34,580 nt of DNA from Oscillospiraceae bacterium (GTDB taxonomy: Bacteria; Bacillota; Clostridia; Oscillospirales; Oscillospiraceae): positions 1 to 34,580 of the forward strand of contig JAFXXH010000024.1 in the NCBI GenBank assembly GCA_017542425.1, read 5' to 3'. How positions within the stretch are numbered: the stretch's first letter is position 1; every line of letters starts with the position of its first letter. This document shows, piece by piece, positions 27,975-34,580 of the stretch. Under the pieces are notes generated by a model, which saw only the letters and a program-made list of their open reading frames with translations, was not told the DNA's origin and searched no databases. The position numbers and the translations under genes were made by a program.

Positions 27975-30047
27975 TCATTCCACCCCGCGATAATACAGCC
28001 CTCTTGTCAAGCCGTTGGGCTGGTATTTGCTCTGGCCCAGATAGGTCTTCGTGACCTCCACGCACTCCCGGGGGCTTTCGGTGGTGAACAGCAGCCGCCC
28101 GGCCCAGAGGCCCAGGGGCAGCACGTCCTCCATCTTGTCCGCCAGATAGAGCTTGTGGGCGTTCAGGATCACGCAGCGGTTGCCGAACTCCCGCACCACG
28201 GGAAAGGCGCTGCCCATGCGGTCGGAGAGCACCGGGTTATCCCCCACGTCGGCCTGGGCGATCAGGTCCTGGTCGCTGACCATGCAGGGCAGGCGGCCAT
28301 AGAGAATCAGTTCCGTGTCGATGGTCTTCACCAGGTCCCGCACCTGCTCCAGCCGCAGCTCAAAGCTGGCGGTGGCGCTGATCAGCCCGGCCTCGGACAG
28401 CACCTGCATGGACTGGGAGTTGAAGACGTTCAGGCCGTAGTCCCCCCGGACGGCCATGCCCGCGGCCCGCGCCAGGGCCACATGGCCCAGGTTGCCCGCC
28501 AGGGCCGTGCCCACGCCCAGCTCGGCGGCATAGCGCAGACGGCGGCTGACCTCGTCCAGCTCGTCGTCGGCCACGACCCGGGGCAGCACGGCCACGACGT
28601 CCGCGCCGGATTCCCGGAAGGGGCGCAGCAGGCCGGGCTCCGTGGTCAGCAGGGTCAGGGGCACATAGAGGTTGTCCGGTTTCGTCTCCGCCAGGGCCTC
28701 CGTGAGCTGGGCGGCGGACTGGACCTGGAGGTTCAGGTGCAGCCGCTCCGGCGCGCTGCACCCCGCCGGGGCGGCGGGAAAGGTCCCCGTGCGCCGCCGG
28801 GGCAGCTGGCCCCGCTGGGCGCTCAGCCCCTCCAGGGCCTCCCGGCGCATCCCGTTCAGCGCGGCGGCGGAGACGAACAGCCCGTCGCCGATGACGCCGT
28901 GGACCTCCCGGCAGCGGTAGGGGGTGCCGCCGGTCTTATACAGCTGCGCGCTGACGCTCTCGCGGGTCACGGCGGCGTTCTGGGCCGGGGCCGGTTCCGC
29001 CCCCAGCACCGTGACCGTGTGACCCGCGTCGTCTGCGGCGGTGAGGGTAGCGGGGCGGAAGCGGCGCAGGTCGATGGTGAAGTCCACGCTGACCCGCCGG
29101 CGCTCGCCGGAGGAATAGCCCCGGCGGGCCTCGGTGAACATCCGCTCGGCCTCCGGGTCCTGTTCGCCCCGGGTGCCGGTCATGTCCCGCTTTTCGCCGG
29201 TGTAGTAGCCGTCGGTGAAGCCGTCCCGGCTGAAGGCCAGGCGCAGCCGCTCCATGTCCCGCTCCGTGGGCTCCAGGCCCTCGTGGATGACCCGGTCGTA
29301 GATCTCCGTCACCACGGCCACGTATTCGAGCCGCTTCATCCGGCCCTCGATCTTCACGCATTTCACGCCCATCTCGTCCAGTTCCCGGAGATAGGGCAGC
29401 AGACAGTTGTCCTTCAGGCTCAGGGGGTAGGCGTCGCTCTTGCGGCCAAAGGAATAGGCCATGCGGCAGGGCTGGGCGCAGCGCCCCCGGTTGCCGCTGC
29501 GGCGGCCGATCAGGGAGGACATATAGCACTGGCCGCTGTGGCAGAAGCACAGCGCCCCGTGGACGAAGACCTCCAGCTCCACCGGGGAGTGGGCCGCCAG
29601 AAAGCGGATCTGCTCCCGGTTCAGCTCCCGGGCCAGCACCACCCGCTGCATCCCCAGCTGGGCGGCGGCGTGGACCCCCGCCAGATTGTGGACGCTCATC
29701 TGCGTGCTGGCGTGGAGCGGCAGGTCCGGGCACACGCTCCGCAGCACCCGGGCGGCCCCCAGGTCCTGCACCAGCACCGCGTCGGCCCCGGCGCGGGAGA
29801 CGAAGTTCCCCAACTCGGCCACGGCCTCCAGCTCCCGGTCCAGGGCCAGGGTGTTCATGGCCACATAGACCTTGCAGCCGCGTTCATGGCAATAGCGCAC
29901 CGCGTCCTGAAATTCGCGGCGGGTAAAATTTTTCGCGCCCCGGCGGGCGTTGAACTCCTCCAGACCCAGATAGATGGCGTCCGCGCCGTTCTGTACGGCG
30001 GCCACCACGGTTTCCGGGCTCCCGGCGGGGGAAAGCAGTTCCAGCAT
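27975..30047 (-). CDS. U32-family protein (RlhA-like, formerly peptidase U32)
   Basis: 690 aa. The N-terminal half matches the U32 TIM-barrel: MLELLSPAGSPETVVAAVQNGADAIYLG, YVAMNTL, VQDLGAARVLR, LHASTQMSVHN, and the Cys cluster ALCFCHSGQCYMSS with CAQPC (Cys 167, 169, 174, 190, 194), likely an iron-sulfur site. The long C-terminal region (DUF3656-type and collagenase-like) ends with FGNRCVILNAHKLYLADKMEDV. Relatives include E. coli RlhA, which hydroxylates 23S rRNA C2501, and TrhP, which acts on tRNA; true peptidase activity is doubtful. The start at 30047 has GGAG 8 nt upstream. Transcription comes from the promoter that overlaps the dnaD promoter. Confidence 0.9.
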   Translation of the reverse strand: MLELLSPAGSPETVVAAVQNGADAIYLGLEEFNARRGAKNFTRREFQDAVRYCHERGCKVYVAMNTLALDRELEAVAELGNFVSRAGADAVLVQDLGAARVLRSVCPDLPLHASTQMSVHNLAGVHAAAQLGMQRVVLARELNREQIRFLAAHSPVELEVFVHGALCFCHSGQCYMSSLIGRRSGNRGRCAQPCRMAYSFGRKSDAYPLSLKDNCLLPYLRELDEMGVKCVKIEGRMKRLEYVAVVTEIYDRVIHEGLEPTERDMERLRLAFSRDGFTDGYYTGEKRDMTGTRGEQDPEAERMFTEARRGYSSGERRRVSVDFTIDLRRFRPATLTAADDAGHTVTVLGAEPAPAQNAAVTRESVSAQLYKTGGTPYRCREVHGVIGDGLFVSAAALNGMRREALEGLSAQRGQLPRRRTGTFPAAPAGCSAPERLHLNLQVQSAAQLTEALAETKPDNLYVPLTLLTTEPGLLRPFRESGADVVAVLPRVVADDELDEVSRRLRYAAELGVGTALAGNLGHVALARAAGMAVRGDYGLNVFNSQSMQVLSEAGLISATASFELRLEQVRDLVKTIDTELILYGRLPCMVSDQDLIAQADVGDNPVLSDRMGSAFPVVREFGNRCVILNAHKLYLADKMEDVLPLGLWAGRLLFTTESPRECVEVTKTYLGQSKYQPNGLTRGLYYRGVE

Positions 30048-30097
30048 AAGGTTCTCCCATTCATTTCATCGCAAATCTGGCATGGACTGAATGATTC

Positions 30098-30127
30098 ATT
30101 ATAACACAGAGCCGGGACTTGATTCAA
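30098..30127 (-). promoter_or_regulatory. promoter of U32-family gene
   Basis: On the minus strand, -35 TTGAAT (30122-30127), 18-bp spacer, -10 TATAAT (30098-30103). Its -35 box shares bases with the opposing plus-strand promoter. Confidence 0.7.
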
Positions 30128-30148
30128 GCGCAATTTCTATGTTATACT
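30119..30148 (+). promoter_or_regulatory. promoter of dnaD-like operon
   Basis: -35 TTGATT (30119-30124), 17-18 bp spacer, -10 TTATAC or TATACT (30142-30148). It is about 35 bp upstream of the start codon. Both divergent -35 boxes fall in the palindrome CTTGATTCAAG (30118-30128). Confidence 0.7.
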
Positions 30149-30182
30149 GCGATGGTCAACACAAGATGTAAAGTGGGGTGGT

Positions 30183-31088
30183 ATGGCCATGGCGGAACGG
30201 TATCTCCCGGTGCCGCTGGCGGACCTGGACAAGCTGCTGGCGGCGGCGGACGGCAACGCGGCGCTGCTGTGGCTGCACGTCCTGCGCACGGGCGGCTTCT
30301 CCCTGGGCCGGGCGGCCCGGGAACTGAAATGCACGGAGACGGAGCTGCTGGCCGCCGCCGCGGCCCTGCGCAGCCTGGGCCTGCTGCGGGACCCCCCGGA
30401 GTCCCAGGAACCGCCGGAGTACAGCGCCGAGGACCTGGCCCGCCGGGCCGACGCGGACCCCAGCTATCGGGCGGCGGTGGCGGAGACGGAACAGGCCCTG
30501 GGCCGCGTCCTGAACGCCAACGACCTGCGGCTGCTCTACGCCATTTTCGATTTCTGGGGCCTGCCCCCGGACGTGATCATGCTGCTGGTCCACTACTGCG
30601 TGGAAAAATACCAGACCCGCTACGGCCCCGGCCGGACCCCCACCATGCGCTATGTGGAGCGGGAGGCCCGCTTCTGGAGCGGCTGCGAGGTGCGCAGCCT
30701 GGACGACGCGGAACAGCTCATCACGCGAGAGCGGGAGCGGGAGCAGCGCATCGGACAGCTCAAAGCGGTTTTGCAGATCCGGGGCCGGGAACTGACGAAG
30801 ACCGAGCGGGAGTACGCCGAGCGCTGGATCGGCATGGGCTTTACCCCGGAGGCCGTGGCCCTGGCCTACGACCAGACGGTGGTGGCCACGGGGCGCCTCA
30901 CCTGGCGCTATCTGGACCGGGTACTGGAGAGCTGGCAGGAGCGGGGCCTGATGCGCCCGGAGGACATCGAGGCCGCCCAGGGCCGCCGGGCCCGGGCCGC
31001 CGAGCGCCCGGCGCGCAGCGAGGAAGAGAAGATCGACGCCATGCGCCGGATGCTGGCGCATGGGAAGGAGAAGCGGGATGGCACTTGA
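30183..31088 (+). CDS. DnaD-domain primosome protein
   Basis: 301 aa. DnaD/DnaB-type proteins remodel DNA and load the replicative helicase with DnaI in Firmicutes. The N-terminal winged-helix-like part (about 1-75, LGRAARELKCTETELLAAAAALRSLGLL) is followed by two DnaD domains: the first includes EQALGRVLNANDLRLLYAIFDFWGLPPDVIMLLVHYC (about 100-140), the second REREREQRIGQLKAVLQIRGRELTKTEREYAERWIGMGFTPEAVALAYDQTV (about 183-235), with YLDRVLESW after it. The start at 30183 is near a GTGGGG site; ATG at 30189 is an alternative. The next gene starts 11 bp before its stop, consistent with coupling to a DnaI-like loader. Confidence 0.92.
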   Translation: MAMAERYLPVPLADLDKLLAAADGNAALLWLHVLRTGGFSLGRAARELKCTETELLAAAAALRSLGLLRDPPESQEPPEYSAEDLARRADADPSYRAAVAETEQALGRVLNANDLRLLYAIFDFWGLPPDVIMLLVHYCVEKYQTRYGPGRTPTMRYVEREARFWSGCEVRSLDDAEQLITREREREQRIGQLKAVLQIRGRELTKTEREYAERWIGMGFTPEAVALAYDQTVVATGRLTWRYLDRVLESWQERGLMRPEDIEAAQGRRARAAERPARSEEEKIDAMRRMLAHGKEKRDGT

Positions 31089-32061
31089 CGGAAAGCTTTT
31101 GGCCCTGGCCCGGGAGCGCCTGGCGGCGCGCCGGAGCGAAAACCAGCGGGAGGCGGAGCGGCGGCGGCGGGAGATCTACGCCCGCGTCCCCGCCCTGCGG
31201 GAGCTGGACGGGGCCTACCACGCCCTGCTGCGGGACTACATCGCCCTGGTGGGCACCGGCGGGGCGCAGGAGGCGCGGCTGCGGGAGACGGACCGGCGGG
31301 CCGAGGAGCTCATGGCCCGGAAGAAAGCGCTGCTGCGGGCAAACGGCTATCCCGCCGACGCCCTGGACGGGGTCTGTACCTGCCCGCGCTGTCAGGACAT
31401 CGGCTATCTGCCCGACGGGCGGATGTGTACCTGCCTGCGGGAGCTGTACGAGGCCGAGCGGGCCGGGGCGCAGACCCGGCTGGACCAGGCGGGGGAACAG
31501 GGCTTCGACGCCTTTGACCTGGGCTGGTACGAGGGGGAGGACCGGGCCGTGATGGAGCTGACCCTCTCCAACGCCCGGCAGTTCGTCCGCCGCTTCGCCG
31601 CCGACTCCCCGAACCTGCTGTTCCAGGGGGGCACCGGACTGGGCAAGACCCTGCTGGGCCGCTGCGTGGCCTCCGCCGTGGCGAAGGCCGGGTTCTCCGT
31701 GGCCTATGAGACGGCCCAGAGCGCCTTTTCCGCCTTTGAGGAACAGCGCTTCTCCCGGGACCCGGACGCGGCCGCCGCCGCCGGGGAGCGGGTGCGGCGC
31801 ATTCTGGACTGCGCGCTGCTGGTGCTGGACGACCTGGGCACGGAGATGAGCACCGCCTTCACCCAGAGCGCGCTGTACAACATCGTGGACAGCCGCCTGA
31901 ACGCCAACCGGAAGACCGTCATCAGCACCAACCTGAGCGACGCGGAGCTGGCGGCCCGCTATCTGCCCCAGACCGTCTCCCGCATCGCGGGGGAGTACGA
32001 CACGCTGGTGTTCCGGGGCCGGGACATCCGCGCCCTGCGCCGGGAACGGCGCTACCGCTGA
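31078..32061 (+). CDS. DnaC/DnaI-like helicase loader ATPase
   Basis: 327 aa. The N-terminal region has a coiled coil (to about 60) and a zinc-ribbon-like cluster C100-x-C102-x2-C105 and C117-x-C119 (CTCPRCQ...CTC), as in DnaI-type loaders. The AAA+ domain has Walker A GGTGLGKT at 184-191 and Walker B LLVLDD at 247-252, plus KTVISTNLSDAEL, the sensor-1 style segment. The protein loads the DnaB-type replicative helicase with the upstream DnaD-like protein. The start at 31078 (MALDGKL) has AAGGAG 7 nt upstream; a start 18 nt earlier also exists. Gene order dnaD-dnaI-like strongly supports the role. Confidence 0.93.
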   Translation: MALDGKLLALARERLAARRSENQREAERRRREIYARVPALRELDGAYHALLRDYIALVGTGGAQEARLRETDRRAEELMARKKALLRANGYPADALDGVCTCPRCQDIGYLPDGRMCTCLRELYEAERAGAQTRLDQAGEQGFDAFDLGWYEGEDRAVMELTLSNARQFVRRFAADSPNLLFQGGTGLGKTLLGRCVASAVAKAGFSVAYETAQSAFSAFEEQRFSRDPDAAAAAGERVRRILDCALLVLDDLGTEMSTAFTQSALYNIVDSRLNANRKTVISTNLSDAELAARYLPQTVSRIAGEYDTLVFRGRDIRALRRERRYR

Positions 32062-32076
32062 GGGGAGGGACGCCGG

Positions 32077-32667
32077 ATGCCAAGCGACTTTTTTGCCTAT
32101 CTCTCCCGGATGAAGTACATCGCCCGCTGGAGCCTGATGCGCGCCACGGAGCCGGAGAACGTGCAGGAGCACAGCCACATGACGGCGGTGCTGGCCCACG
32201 CCCTGGGCCTGCTGCGGGTGGAACTTTTCGGCGGCGACTGCGACCCGGAACACCTGGCCGCCATCGCCCTGCTGCATGACGCGGCGGAGATCTTCACCAG
32301 CGACCTGCCCACCCCCATCAAATACCGCAGCGCCGGGCTGCGCCGGGCCTATGACGAGGTGGAGGCCAGCGCCGTGGCCAGGCTGCTGGCGGAGCTGCCG
32401 GAGGCCTTGCGCCCGGCCTACCGGCGCTTGTTCCAGGCCCACGCGGACAGCGCGGAGTACGAGCTGGTCCGGGCCGCCGACAAGCTCAGCGCCTACATCA
32501 AGTGCGTGGAGGAGCGCCGGGCGGGCAACCGGGAGTTCCTCACCGCCGAAAGCGCCACCCTGCGCCGCCTGCGGGACATGGCGCTGCCGGAGGTGGACTA
32601 TTTTCTGGAACACTTCATGCCCGGTTTTGAGAAAAATCTGGACGAGCTGGGCACTTTGGACGAATAG
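32077..32667 (+). CDS. yfbR: YfbR-like 5'-deoxynucleotidase (HD domain)
   Basis: 196 aa. HD-domain phosphohydrolase that dephosphorylates dNMPs. Key positions match E. coli YfbR (His33, His68, Asp69, Asp137): EHSH with His32, LLHDAAE with His67-Asp68, SDLPTPIKY, and AADKLSAYIKC with Asp135, the catalytic set. RWSL near 18 supplies the conserved Arg-Trp pair. The start at 32077 has GGGGAGGG upstream. It follows the loader by 15 bp and precedes a DUF896 gene by 9 bp, in the dnaD-like operon, possibly adjusting dNTP pools (inference). Confidence 0.9.
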   Translation: MPSDFFAYLSRMKYIARWSLMRATEPENVQEHSHMTAVLAHALGLLRVELFGGDCDPEHLAAIALLHDAAEIFTSDLPTPIKYRSAGLRRAYDEVEASAVARLLAELPEALRPAYRRLFQAHADSAEYELVRAADKLSAYIKCVEERRAGNREFLTAESATLRRLRDMALPEVDYFLEHFMPGFEKNLDELGTLDE

Positions 32668-32676
32668 GAGGAAGCC

Positions 32677-32895
32677 ATGTTACAGGAGAAGCTGGACCGG
32701 ATCAACGCCCTGGCGCGGCTGAAAAAGCAGCGCCCCCTCAGCCCCCAGGAGGCGGAGGAACAGGCCGCGCTGCGGAAGGAATACCTGGAGGAGTGGCGGC
32801 GCGGGGCCATTCAGGTGCTGGAGAACACCTGGATCGTGGACGAGCAGGGGAACAAACGGAAGCTGCAGGCCAAAGGCCCCGGCAGCGGGGCCTGA
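32677..32895 (+). CDS. DUF896 family protein
   Basis: 72 aa, small and highly charged. The pattern RINALARLKKQRPLSPQEAEEQAALRKEYLEEWR matches DUF896 (YnzC-like) proteins, which form a two-helix hairpin of unknown function in Firmicutes. The C-terminus VDEQGNKRKLQAKGPGSGA is less conserved. AGGAGG stands 5 nt before the start. It sits 9 bp after the yfbR-like gene and 25 bp before the zeta-like gene. Confidence 0.9.
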   Translation: MLQEKLDRINALARLKKQRPLSPQEAEEQAALRKEYLEEWRRGAIQVLENTWIVDEQGNKRKLQAKGPGSGA

Positions 32896-32920
32896 GCCGG
32901 GCGCGGGAGGCGGCGGAGGC

Positions 32921-33490
32921 ATGAAGGTCTATACCGTCATCGGCGGCGTGAACGGCACAGGCAAAAGCAGCCTGACCGGCGTGCTGCGGACCCAGCTGAA
33001 AAACCTGGGTCAGATCATCGACGTGGACAAACTCACCGCACAGGGCGGTCTCTCCCCCCTGGAGGGCGGAAAGGAAGCCCTGCGGCGCATTCGACAATGC
33101 CTGGAAAAAGGCGTCTGCTTCACCCAGGAATCCACCCTCAGCGGCTTCCAGACCGAGAAGACGGCGGCGGAGGCCCTGGCGCGGGGCTATGCGGTCCGCT
33201 TGTTCTATGTGGGCCTGGACAGCCCCGAGGAATGCCTGGCGCGCATCGAAAACCGCGTCCGCCACGGCGGGCACGACATCCCGGAGCCGGACGTGCTGCG
33301 CCGTTTCGCGGGCCGCTGGCCGGCGGTGGCCAGGCTCCTCCCCTACTGCGACGAGGCGCACTTCTTCGACAACAACAACGGCTTCGCCGAGGTGGCGGAG
33401 TACAGCAACGGGGAACTGCTGCTGAAGGGGAGCTATCGCCCGAAGTGGGCGGCGGAACTGGCGGAGTATCTGGGCGGGGCGGTGGAATAA
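32921..33490 (+). CDS. zeta-toxin-like P-loop kinase, no antitoxin
   Basis: 189 aa. Walker A is GVNGTGKS at 9-16. The order FTQESTLSG, LFYVGLDSPEECLARIENRVRHGGHDIP and VLRRFAGRWPAV resembles chromosomal zeta-toxin-like ATPases, which phosphorylate UDP-N-acetylglucosamine in plasmid zeta systems. No epsilon-type antitoxin gene is adjacent, so it is probably a non-toxic relative or housekeeping kinase. The ATG at 32921 follows GGCGGAGG. It is the last gene in the 30183-33490 unit; a strong terminator follows. The substrate cannot be read from sequence. Confidence 0.8.
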   Translation: MKVYTVIGGVNGTGKSSLTGVLRTQLKNLGQIIDVDKLTAQGGLSPLEGGKEALRRIRQCLEKGVCFTQESTLSGFQTEKTAAEALARGYAVRLFYVGLDSPEECLARIENRVRHGGHDIPEPDVLRRFAGRWPAVARLLPYCDEAHFFDNNNGFAEVAEYSNGELLLKGSYRPKWAAELAEYLGGAVE

Positions 33491-33545
33491 GCGGAAGCGC
33501 TGCCCCTGGTTCACAGTTCGCTTTCCGCTTTGAGCGAAAACGGAT

Positions 33546-33588
33546 AAAAGTCCGAAAACCCGCGCAGAAAACGGGTTTTCGGACTTTT
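33546..33588. terminator. strong bidirectional terminator
   Basis: A perfect 17-bp stem (33546-33562 with 33572-33588) contains GTCCGAAAACCCG and its complement, with a 9-nt loop and T-runs on both sides. It ends the dnaD-like operon on the plus strand and the toxin-antitoxin pair on the minus strand. Confidence 0.92.
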
Positions 33589-33633
33589 TCAGTAAAAAGG
33601 CGGGTTTCATCGGGTCGTCCAGTCCAATCCGCC

Positions 33634-33906
33634 TTATCGAAATTCAATGGTCAGCCGTTTGCCCATGCCCTCTGCCAGCCGGGCCAGCGTGTCAACGGTG
33701 GGACTGCTGGTGCCGTTTTCGATGCGGCTGATGTTGGACTGGCGGATTCCGGTGCGCCGGGCCAGTTCCTTTTGGGTCAGCTTGCACTCCAAGCGGGCGC
33801 GGATGACGGCGCGCATGACTTCCCGCTCCGAGCGGGTGCGTTCGTACTCCGCAGCGAATTGGGGGTTTTTCTTCAATTCTTCCAAATGCTCCCGAAACTC
33901 ACTCAT
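33634..33906 (-). CDS. XRE-family antitoxin (HigA-like)
   Basis: 90 aa. The helix-turn-helix covers LTQKELARRTGIRQSNISRIE (about 43-63), with the XRE tail NGTSSPTVDTLARLAEGMGKRL; LEELKKNPQFAAEYE precedes it. The start at 33906 (MSEFREH) has AAAGGAGAG 7-8 nt upstream; a longer frame to 33954 lacks one. The upstream toxin gene overlaps its start by 8 bp. The protein is likely to bind and neutralise the RelE-like toxin and repress the operon, as is usual for toxin-first higBA-type pairs. Confidence 0.9.
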   Translation of the reverse strand: MSEFREHLEELKKNPQFAAEYERTRSEREVMRAVIRARLECKLTQKELARRTGIRQSNISRIENGTSSPTVDTLARLAEGMGKRLTIEFR

Positions 33907-34249
33907 ACATGGCTCTCCTTTCATAGTCCGCCTTGTACGCTCTGGCAATCTCAATTTCTCCCGGCGGGGTCTTGCGCGTTTTTTTGATGAACCCGTTGGT
34001 CAGAATGATGCGATTTCCCACAAAGAAAAAATAGAAAATGCGTGAAATATCCGACGCGAACTGGATACGCAGTTCAAAAATCCCATCCCCCATCGGTTTG
34101 GAATACGGTTCCCGAAGCTGATTGCCAAATTCCTCCAGGATCTCAATGCTCGCCATGGCCTTGACCTGCATTTTGGGCGTCAGGCTGTCGATAAAGTCTT
34201 TGACCGGCTTTCTGCCGTTCGGCAGGGTGTAATAGGAAACGTCGAACAT
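33899..34249 (-). CDS. RelE/HigB-type toxin
   Basis: 116 aa. The pattern PVKDFIDSLTPKMQVKAMASIEILEEFG followed by YSKPMGDGIFELRIQFASDISRIFYFFFVGNRIILTNGFIKKTRKTPPGEIEIARAYKADYERR matches the phage-derived Gp49/HigB-like branch of RelE toxins, whose members cut mRNA on the ribosome. Basic residues and the TRKTP C-terminal section sit where family active-site residues lie. The start at 34249 (MFDVSYY) has GGAGGAG upstream; the frame is open to 34297 but crosses the -10 box. It overlaps the antitoxin start, and the pair has its own promoter. Confidence 0.9.
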   Translation of the reverse strand: MFDVSYYTLPNGRKPVKDFIDSLTPKMQVKAMASIEILEEFGNQLREPYSKPMGDGIFELRIQFASDISRIFYFFFVGNRIILTNGFIKKTRKTPPGEIEIARAYKADYERRAMYE

Positions 34250-34268
34250 AGCATCTCCTCCACGGGAC

Positions 34269-34297
34269 ATTCTATTCCTAAAATGATATATTGTCAA
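34269..34297 (-). promoter_or_regulatory. promoter of RelE/XRE pair
   Basis: On the minus strand, -35 TTGACA (34292-34297), 17-bp spacer, -10 TAGAAT (34269-34274), about 20 bp from the toxin start. Strong sigma-A match. Confidence 0.8.
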
Positions 34298-34440
34298 CGG
34301 CGTTTTATCGTCCCCTTTTTCTCGTCATGTTTCCGCAAAGGTGACGATAAAGTGACGATACCAACGCAAGCGGCCTTTTCTCACCCGGCGGATATGCTTC
34401 CGCCACGCGAAAAAACCGAAGAAAACGGAGGGGGCAAGCC

Positions 34441-34580
34441 TGTTTAGTGTAGTAACATAGTTTACAGATTGTGCAAGGACATGGTTTACACGTAGATGGT
34501 ACAATTATGGCAAAAACGGGAGTGAACCGCGATGCCATGGGAAGACAGGAGTGTAAACCAAATGCGAGACGAATTTGTCC
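34441..34580 (+). mobile_element. left end of an IS481-like insertion sequence (partial)
   Basis: The presumed terminus is TGTTTAGTG at 34441, at the end of a broken GGGGGCAAG palindrome. Two TTTACA-type motifs (AGTTTACAG at about 34461 and GGTTTACAC at about 34484) follow, as in transposase-binding ends. The transposase frame begins at 34532. The right end is outside the window. Confidence 0.65.
34532..34580 (+). CDS. IS481-family transposase, N-terminal fragment at window edge
   Basis: ATG at 34532, with ACGGGAG about 9 nt upstream. The 16 residues visible (MPWEDRSVNQMRDEFV) fit the start of IS481/IS3-type integrase-like transposases, where MPW.....M..EFV precedes a helix-turn-helix. The rest lies outside the window. 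Family assignment rests on a short stretch and the IS-like end upstream. Confidence 0.65.
   Translation, partial: MPWEDRSVNQMRDEFV

Noticed and set aside
34305..34538. 77-codon minus-strand frame near the right end
   Set aside because: It crosses the probable IS end and transposase start, has no ribosome site and no recognisable domain.

Overview
The window looks like chromosomal DNA of a GC-rich (well above 60% by eye) anaerobic Firmicute of class Clostridia, most likely an Oscillospirales/Oscillospiraceae-type gut bacterium. The basis is the gene content (hprK, murB, rapZ, whiA, mreCD, dnaD/dnaI-type helicase loading, short ThiI), Gram-positive promoters and Shine-Dalgarno sites, and palindromic intergenic repeats. 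This is inference from gene content; no 16S or phylogeny is available here.

Layout. 1-285: no convincing gene. 286-5081 (minus): a small unknown protein, then a two-gene unit of hybrid sensor kinase plus solute-binding lipoprotein, then tRNA-Ser(GGA). 5249-5437 (minus): rpmB. 5710-9985 (plus): hprK, murB, rapZ and whiA, the cluster linking carbon control, wall precursor synthesis and division/sporulation regulation, but without yvcK. 10103-12073 (plus): a phosphoribosyltransferase, a cytidylate-kinase-like protein and a HicAB toxin-antitoxin pair. 12267-17800 (minus): CAP/LRR secreted protein, comM, lipoprotein and thiI. 17850-18240: a compact noncoding-looking locus that I read as a candidate type I toxin-antitoxin system. 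18271-22420 (minus): hisS, a REP-associated tyrosine transposase (RAYT) and aspS. 22499-27281 (minus): maf, mreC, mreD, pbp2 and a divergent mgsA. 27975-30047 (minus): a U32-family protein. 30183-33490 (plus): dnaD-like, dnaI-like loader, YfbR-type nucleotidase, DUF896 and a zeta-toxin-like kinase. 33634-34249 (minus): RelE/XRE toxin-antitoxin pair. 34441-end: left end of an IS481-like element.

Most CDSs are housekeeping. The unusual material is in the spacers. The strongest candidate for an undescribed system is at 17912-18234: a 28-residue peptide gene with a near-perfect but sequesterable Shine-Dalgarno, faced by a convergent promoter for a RNA of about 100 nt, both ending in the same bidirectional terminator. 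The second theme is a dense set of palindromic and MITE-like repeats. These include a 197-bp element present twice in opposite orientation (7926-8122 and 27448-27644) and a GGAAGGGGC..GCCCCTTCC palindrome family. One copy of that family lies in frame inside the RAYT gene, and a related copy appears to be split by the IS481-like element. All calls come from reading the sequence; no database search, folding program or alignment was run.
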